Below are positions 29,739 to 33,945 of a stretch of 33,945 nucleotides of DNA, piece by piece. A program made the position numbers and the translations under genes. The DNA comes from Candidatus Parvarchaeota archaeon. Its GTDB lineage: Archaea > Nanobdellota > Nanobdellia > JAFCGN01 > DAOVEB01. Positions within the stretch are counted from its first letter, which is position 1, and each line of letters starts with the position of its first letter. Where the stretch lies: the NCBI GenBank assembly GCA_030669205.1, contig DAOVEB010000004.1, positions 1 to 33,945 of the forward strand. Direction: 5' to 3'. Below the pieces are notes generated by a model. The model worked only from the letters and a program-made list of their open reading frames with translations, was not told where the DNA came from and did not search any database.

Positions 29739-30173
29739 TTAAGGAGTCCGATACAACTTTTTCTTAACTGTTGCCATCAGCTCTTCTTCCTCAGGAACCA
29801 TCACTTCCAAAACCCTCTCATAAACCCATTCTGAAATGAGATGTTCTACCATCCTTTCGATCCTCCTTCCATCTTCGCTGTTCCACTCTTCATCTTCAGA
29901 TTCGTAGTCTGTTACTGTTCCTCTCCTCCATGGTTCAAGAAGGTGGCTGACTTGGACATGATACGTTGGTTCATAGCCGTCTTCAGAACTCTCGAGATGA
30001 CGAAAAAGCTTTATATACTCGAAACCAATCTTCTGCGAGCATTCGTCAAGCTCGATAACAAAGTTATAATCTGGGTGATGAAAACCGAAAGGACCTATTA
30101 TGCAGTCTTTGATATTGGTCTCCACCAAGTTAGCAATCTCTTCCAAAGAAGGTTTTGGTTTTTCGACTCCCAT
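29739..30173 (-). CDS. Hypothetical acidic protein
   Basis: The 144-residue protein is soluble, acidic and unrecognised. It has VIELDECSQKIGFEYIKLFRHL, an acidic stretch TDYESEDEEWNSEDGRR, and a helical C-terminal part (MVEHLISEWVYERVLEVM). A GAGGTGA sequence (30182-30188, minus strand) lies about 8 bases before the ATG, and TTTATAAGC further upstream is a TATA candidate, so expression is credible. It lies between the tRNA-Arg 3' end and the DUF2283 gene, and is as AT-rich as the latter. Confidence 0.6.
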   Translation of the reverse strand: MGVEKPKPSLEEIANLVETNIKDCIIGPFGFHHPDYNFVIELDECSQKIGFEYIKLFRHLESSEDGYEPTYHVQVSHLLEPWRRGTVTDYESEDEEWNSEDGRRIERMVEHLISEWVYERVLEVMVPEEEELMATVKKKLYRTP

Positions 30174-30210
30174 ATTTTCGTCACCTCAAAGTAAGCTTAT
30201 AAAGATTCAT

Positions 30211-30331
30211 GCCCTTGCCGGGATTCGAACCCGGGTCACAACCTTGCTGCACGCGTTTTCCCGAGGGTTTTGGCCCGAAGGGACAAAAGGCTCACCGCAG
30301 GGTCGCGTACTATCCACTATACTACAAGGGC
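30211..30331 (-). tRNA. tRNA-Arg(GCG) with a 50-base intron
   Basis: Read on the minus strand: acceptor GCCCTTG/CAAGGGC, D-stem GTAT/GTAC with loop AGTGGATA, anticodon stem CGACC/GGTTG, variable loop TGAC, T-arm CCGGG-TTCGAAT-CCCGG, discriminator A at 30210, no encoded CCA. The anticodon loop region holds 57 bases. CTGC pairs with GCAG, leaving 3-base bulges GGT and CAA, which is a bulge-helix-bulge core. Cutting at GG/T and CA/A removes a 50-base intron at the canonical 37/38 site and gives loop CTGCGGA, anticodon GCG. A20 and C35, the main arginine identity bases, are both present. TTTAAA at 30356-30361 is a suitable promoter element. Confidence 0.88.
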
Positions 30332-30364
30332 ATGGATAAAGTTGCGAGGACACGGTTTAAATCG

Positions 30365-32608
30365 TTATTGCTTGAGCCTCTTCCTAAGTTTTGAAAGCTT
30401 CTCCTCGTACTCGCGGTTCCTCCTGTTGAACGCCTTGCGGGTTATGTCACCAAGCTTAAAGTAGGACTCTCGCAACTCGGACTGCAATTCCTTTATCCTC
30501 TCTATCCTTCCTTTTACAATTCTGCTGACAGCCAGGGGAACAACCTTTTTGTTGAAGTAAACCAAGGCTAAAACCGAGGCGACTATGCCCAGGAGGATGA
30601 GGTATATGTTCTGTGCGAGCAGGTCGAGCAGGTTTGCCTGCCGCACCACCACTTCAACCCTTCCGTACTCCAACCTGTCAACCCCGTAGAGGAAAAGGAT
30701 CCACTCGCCCTCGTAGGACGGGTCTGTGGAGTAGTATGCGTCATAGATTCCACTTCCCCTTTCAACAAGGCTCAGGTTTCCGTCAGGTGTTGAGACAATG
30801 AGACTCGCACCACCCACAGCCGAGCCGTCTGACCTTGTAAGGTTGACCTTTATGTGGACCATACCCCCTGAGATGTACGGGCCCCCGACTTCCATGAAGC
30901 TGGCGTGCACTCCCCCGCCCATCACAACAATCTTTGTGCTGTTTTCCCCGAAGTAGTTTCCTTGGACTGACCTGATGGAAATTGAGTAGTTTCCTGTCTG
31001 ACTGTCATCTGGTATGTCGAACTGGGCGTAGTAGTTGCCCGGACCGCTTTCATCCATGACAGTCCTCCTGCCGTCAGGGAGCACGATGAAGGTTGTTGCA
31101 CCCGATATGGGGAGATTTGAGCGCCTGACCTGCGCAGTGACCACGACCCTGTCGCCTTGGTAGTGAACCTTCCCGTTTTCTGGTTGGACAACGGAGACAG
31201 AGAGGTATGGGAACATCACGACCTCAACGACCTCAACAAGGAAACTCTTTTTCCCCATCCTTGTCCCATCTGTGCATAAAAGTTCCACGTTCCATGTTCC
31301 AGTAGGGTCAGCAGCGCCTATTGTGTAGTTGAACGAAAACATGCCATCCGCATGACTCTCTAGTGACTTCTGCCACAGACCGGAGCTGAGTCTGAGTTCC
31401 AGGTCGCAGTTGACGGGCCCACTCGCATCTGAGATATTGCCACTCATCAAAATCACATCGCCCTGCCTGTAGGCGTCCGCACCAATCTCAGCGTTGAGGT
31501 CCAAGTTTTCAAATACTGTGAAGGGCTCCAGGGCGAACCAGGAGGTGTTGCCATCCCATTCCACTACTTCTATGTGAGGCCTGTAAACACCAACAACTGA
31601 CGTGTTTGTATGGAGGTAGGTGTAGGTCCCGTTTTCTGAGTTCATCGTCGCGCTTGTCAAAGTTGCAGATGGTTCTGCAACGTGGATTGTGGCGTGTGAT
31701 ATACCGCTTCCCGAGATCTTTGCGGTTATCTCCACCCATTCGCCCGAATTGACTTTGTCTGAACTCACCTCATGTTTGATTTCCATCATATCAGTGCATC
31801 CGCGTACTGTCTCGGGCATTCCTTGGGCCCCGCAGAGGTTCAGGTCCTCGCACGACCTTGTCCTGACTCCAGCAGAACAAATGCCCCACGCACCGCAGAC
31901 CCAGAGCGGTTCACAGTCACATTCCCTCCATGTGATGGGTTTCCCAATCTCTGTTCCGCACGAGTTTTCGTCCTCGCATGACCTGTACTGTGTGTTGTTC
32001 TCATAGCACTTTGACCATCCGGTGCATGACCATGATTCATTGCAGCACGTCCCAGGGACTGATGGTATCAGCATTATGTCGTCGTAGTAGACCCTGCTAT
32101 GAGGGTTTTCTATGTTTATGGAGCCAACGCTGTTCCCCTCAAATGAGAAGGTGCTGCTCTTCCATGTGTAACCTTCAGCTATGTTGATGTTCAGGTTCTC
32201 CCATCCACCGCATGAAACTGGCGACGCATCCATTCCAACTGCAGACCAGCTGCCAAAGGTGGACATGTGTGACATATAGAATGTGCTGTCCCCTGAGAAA
32301 GGACACTCTGCAAAGTACCAGAAGGACAGGTTGTAGTCTGTGTAGTTTCCTCCTTGTGGGAAGGTTGTGTTCAGATACTCCAATGTGAAATCGGCATCAT
32401 CCTCCCCGCCGTTCCACAAGAGGACGGAGTAGTTGCCGCTGTGTGCAAAGTCGCTGAGGGTTATGCTGCATTCCGGCTCCGCGCCGTACAGAACCCTCCA
32501 GTTCAGAATGGTTGCGCTTTCAAAGTCGTCTATTATGACGGAGTTGCATACCGCTTCTGCACCATGGACCAAAGCACATATGACCACAAACAGCAGCAAG
32601 GCACGCAT
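30365..32608 (-). CDS. Large secreted, C-terminally anchored surface protein with TSP1-like and Ig-like repeats
   Basis: The 747-residue protein has a signal peptide (MRALLLFVVICALVHGAEA), then a jelly-roll-like binding domain (DDFESATILNWR, AHSGNYSVLLWNG). Two thrombospondin-type-1-like Cys/Trp modules follow: ESWSCTGWSKC with its RSC-x(4)-SCG tail, and LWVCGAWGICSAGVRTRSC. After these come four or so Ig/macroglobulin-like repeats, one membrane helix (IYLILLGIVASVLALVYF), and a coiled-coil cytoplasmic tail (RIERIKELQSELRESYFKLG, REYEEKLSKLRKRLKQ). The architecture and repeat style match the protein at 5440, so the two look like distant paralogues. Probable surface stalk or adhesin. Confidence 0.8.
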   Translation of the reverse strand: MRALLLFVVICALVHGAEAVCNSVIIDDFESATILNWRVLYGAEPECSITLSDFAHSGNYSVLLWNGGEDDADFTLEYLNTTFPQGGNYTDYNLSFWYFAECPFSGDSTFYMSHMSTFGSWSAVGMDASPVSCGGWENLNINIAEGYTWKSSTFSFEGNSVGSINIENPHSRVYYDDIMLIPSVPGTCCNESWSCTGWSKCYENNTQYRSCEDENSCGTEIGKPITWRECDCEPLWVCGAWGICSAGVRTRSCEDLNLCGAQGMPETVRGCTDMMEIKHEVSSDKVNSGEWVEITAKISGSGISHATIHVAEPSATLTSATMNSENGTYTYLHTNTSVVGVYRPHIEVVEWDGNTSWFALEPFTVFENLDLNAEIGADAYRQGDVILMSGNISDASGPVNCDLELRLSSGLWQKSLESHADGMFSFNYTIGAADPTGTWNVELLCTDGTRMGKKSFLVEVVEVVMFPYLSVSVVQPENGKVHYQGDRVVVTAQVRRSNLPISGATTFIVLPDGRRTVMDESGPGNYYAQFDIPDDSQTGNYSISIRSVQGNYFGENSTKIVVMGGGVHASFMEVGGPYISGGMVHIKVNLTRSDGSAVGGASLIVSTPDGNLSLVERGSGIYDAYYSTDPSYEGEWILFLYGVDRLEYGRVEVVVRQANLLDLLAQNIYLILLGIVASVLALVYFNKKVVPLAVSRIVKGRIERIKELQSELRESYFKLGDITRKAFNRRNREYEEKLSKLRKRLKQ

Positions 32609-32683
32609 GAAAATCCAATAAACTTCAGAACTATTAAAATATATTCAGAAAGCCTTTTAATTGTGGTTTTGGGTGTACCAACA

Positions 32684-33502
32684 ATGCTTGTTGTTACTGG
32701 CGGCCCCGGTTTCATCGGCTCACACCTGCTCAAAACAGTTGAGGGCATGAGTTTCAGCTTGAAACAGGGATTTGACATCACCAACCTGAAGCAACTCATC
32801 TCAAAAACAGCTGGAGCAGAGGCGGTTGTGCACCTCGCAGCCGAGACCGACGCGTCGAGCATGGATAATGACAAAATATTTAATACCAACGTTCTTGGCA
32901 CGGTCAATGTTCTGGAGGCGTGCAGGAAAAACGACGTCAAAAACCTTGTCTTTGCCTCATCTGCTGCTGTCTATGGTGAGGCAGAGCCACCACTGAGCGA
33001 GGCGATTTGCTGTGAGCCAACGAATCCATACGGAGCCTCAAAGCTTGCAGCAGAGTCCTACGTCTCAGCTTACTCGAACTCCTATGGCATCAACTCCACC
33101 GTACTGCGCTTCTTCAACGTCTACGGTCCCGGTTGCCACGGGGTTGTCCGTGACTTCATCACATCGGCACTTTGCGGCAAGGCCATAACAATATTGGGCG
33201 ACGGCTCCCAGACCCGCGACTTCGTATACGTGGGTGACGTGGTGGAAGCGATAAAGCTTGCGATTGGGAGGAGTGGCTTTGGCGTCTACAACGTTGGCAC
33301 AGGTCTCGGCACTACGATAAAAGAGCTCTCGGAGGTTATCTCCAGACTTGCTGGAGATGTTGGGATAAGGCATGCTCCTGCCAGAAAAGCAGATATCAGA
33401 CACTCGTTGGCAGACACGTCAAAGGCGCAGAAGTTCGGCTTCAAAGCAAAGGTCTCCCTGCTCGAGGGGTTGGAGAGAACCTTTCGGTTTTTCCGAAAAT
33501 AA
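32684..33502 (+). CDS. NAD-dependent epimerase/dehydratase (extended SDR)
   Basis: From the ATG at 32684 (272 residues) the protein has the nucleotide-binding GGPGFIGSHLL, VVHLAAETDASSM, ASSAAVYG, the catalytic YGASK (Tyr and Lys), RFFNVYGPG and TRDFVYVGDVVEA. These are the signatures of UDP-glucose 4-epimerase and related sugar-nucleotide enzymes. It is 35-45 residues short: the segment after helix A, where the acidic residue that holds the NAD ribose normally sits, is compressed (GMSFSLKQGFDITNLKQL). Function may thus be altered. The frame is open upstream, but TTTTAATTG near 32655-32663 sits at leaderless distance from 32684. With GalT it could complete a Leloir-type step. Confidence 0.82.
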   Translation: MLVVTGGPGFIGSHLLKTVEGMSFSLKQGFDITNLKQLISKTAGAEAVVHLAAETDASSMDNDKIFNTNVLGTVNVLEACRKNDVKNLVFASSAAVYGEAEPPLSEAICCEPTNPYGASKLAAESYVSAYSNSYGINSTVLRFFNVYGPGCHGVVRDFITSALCGKAITILGDGSQTRDFVYVGDVVEAIKLAIGRSGFGVYNVGTGLGTTIKELSEVISRLAGDVGIRHAPARKADIRHSLADTSKAQKFGFKAKVSLLEGLERTFRFFRK

Positions 33503-33519
33503 TTTCGTATAATACGAAA
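33482..33519. promoter_or_regulatory. Tandem operator-like palindromes TTTCG-N7-CGAAA
   Basis: TTTCGGTTTTTCCGAAA (33482-33498) and TTTCGTATAATACGAAA (33503-33519) have the same 5-base half sites and 7-base spacing and start exactly 21 bases apart, two helical turns. They lie directly upstream of the TATA element of the winged-helix gene at 33552; the first lies in the last codons of the epimerase gene. Likely autoregulatory sites for a dimeric HTH protein. The first could also form a terminator hairpin. Confidence 0.65.
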
Positions 33520-33530
33520 GATTATATTTT
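33520..33530 (+). promoter_or_regulatory. TATA element of the winged-helix gene at 33552
   Basis: GATTATATTTT lies about 26 bases before the ATG at 33552 and directly abuts the second TTTCG-N7-CGAAA palindrome. Confidence 0.5.
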
Positions 33531-33551
33531 CCCACTTTCTTTACTACCACC

Positions 33552-33800
33552 ATGCGCCTGAACGAGTCGAAGGTGAAGGTCCTCAAACCATTCCTTGACC
33601 ACCCGCAGGAGGAGTTCTATCTCTCACAGATAAAAAGGCAGGTCGGCCTCTCACTCGACACAGTTCATCGTTCCCTCCGCTTCTGGAAGGAAAAAGGAGT
33701 TCTGCGCTGCAGGCCAGTGGGCAGGATGAAGCTCTATTGCCTGAACAGATGCGAGTTGACAGATATCATGAGAAAACTGCTGGAGGTGGAATATGGCTAG
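33552..33800 (+). CDS. Small winged-helix transcriptional regulator
   Basis: The 82-residue protein is a single winged helix: NESKVKVLKPFLDHP, FYLSQIKRQVGLSLDTVHRSLRFWKEKGVLRCRPVGR and KLYCLNRCELTDIM, with recognition helix around LSLDTVHRSLRFW. Two matched palindromes and a TATA element lie just upstream, so autoregulation is likely. A 3' overlap of 8 bases with the exported protein gene at 33793 makes that gene a probable co-regulated partner. Confidence 0.75.
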   Translation: MRLNESKVKVLKPFLDHPQEEFYLSQIKRQVGLSLDTVHRSLRFWKEKGVLRCRPVGRMKLYCLNRCELTDIMRKLLEVEYG

Positions 33801-33945
33801 GTCACAGGTAGCAACCACACTCATAGCCGCCCTACTCGCGTTACTCGCAGGCGCGGTCATCCTCGGCGTCTCCCCCATGGGCACCGGCCAAACAATTAGC
33901 GTCTACCCCGGCAACTCGACAAAGATAGTCTCAACAATCACGGTT
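33793..33945 (+). CDS. Exported protein, N-terminal part (runs off the window)
   Basis: A frame starting at ATG 33793, preceded by GGAGGTGG, encodes a signal-peptide-like start (RSQVATTLIAALLALLAGAV) and then ILGVSPMGTGQ and a Thr/Ser-rich sequence. It remains open to the end of the window, so 51 residues are visible. It overlaps the end of the winged-helix gene by 8 bases. Probably a secreted or membrane-anchored surface protein; no domain can be called yet. Confidence 0.65.
   Translation, partial: MARSQVATTLIAALLALLAGAVILGVSPMGTGQTISVYPGNSTKIVSTITV

Noticed and set aside
29531-29767. 78-residue plus-strand frame
   Set aside because: No domain, promoter or ribosome binding site; overlaps the end of the minus-strand gene and contains the hairpin at 29599.
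29841-30194. 117-residue plus-strand frame antisense to the gene at 29739
   Set aside because: The minus-strand gene has a ribosome binding site and TATA element; this frame has neither.
30211-30331. Reading the tRNA as Gly(GCC) or as a class II tRNA with long variable arm
   Set aside because: The 3-base bulges place the intron at 37/38 with anticodon GCG; A20 and C35 fit Arg. The D-arm and short variable loop exclude Leu/Ser.
32354-32683. 110-residue upstream extension of the epimerase
   Set aside because: It lies antisense to the start of the surface protein gene and crosses the TATA element; SDR proteins begin just before the GxxGxxG motif, as at 32684.

Overview
The window looks like a piece of an archaeal chromosome. 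Most genes have an AT-rich TATA element about 22-30 bases before the ATG and no ribosome binding site, as leaderless archaeal genes do. Internal operon genes overlap by 1-4 bases. The single tRNA gene has a canonical 37/38 intron and no encoded CCA. The gene content is also archaeal: fructose-1,6-bisphosphate aldolase/phosphatase, short TIM, tungsten GAPOR and KaiC-like ATPases. Secreted proteins with CGDGxC and TSP1-like cysteine motifs are reminiscent of DPANN/Altiarchaeota-type genomes, but I cannot fix the phylum from sequence alone.

Layout. 1-1471: the end of a Xer-type recombinase and an AT-rich inositol-monophosphatase-like gene. 1518-11389: an envelope/ATPase region with a Cys-rich anchored protein, an ABC-2 exporter pair, a KaiC-like ATPase next to a 953-residue anchored surface protein, a coupled three-gene KaiC-like operon whose last member has lost Walker A, and an anchored extracytoplasmic protein. 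11367-13426: dCTP deaminase, a YdjM-like membrane protein, a small unknown protein and a TIM-barrel sugar-isomerase-like protein. 13522-26694: central carbon and glycogen metabolism, namely tpiA, a MoaD-like protein, GAPOR, GalT, a GT3 (eukaryote-type) glycogen synthase, a small linked protein, an N-domain-only starch-synthase-like protein, a full GT-B glycogen-synthase-like enzyme, GH57, debranching enzyme, a two-SIS-domain sugar-phosphate isomerase and FBP aldolase/phosphatase. 26744-28717: three winged-helix proteins and a cysteine synthase. 28718-30331: an AT-rich patch with a frameshifted DUF4258 gene, a DUF2283 gene and an unknown gene, ending at the 3' end of an intron-bearing tRNA-Arg. 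30365-33945: a second large surface protein, a short NAD-dependent epimerase, a winged-helix regulator behind two matching palindromes, and the start of an exported protein.

How the genes fit together. GT3 synthase, the GT-B synthase, GH57 and debranching enzyme can build and break an alpha-glucan. GalT and the epimerase-like protein could supply UDP-sugars. The SIS isomerase, TIM and GAPOR cover steps of an archaeal modified glycolysis, and FBPA/P gives the gluconeogenic direction. The MoaD-like gene sits between tpiA and the tungstopterin enzyme GAPOR. The KaiC-like ATPases sit beside large anchored surface proteins and an exporter, which suggests an envelope-associated function that I cannot name.

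No gap between called genes or gene remnants exceeds 300 bases. No CRISPR array, rRNA or complete insertion sequence was seen.
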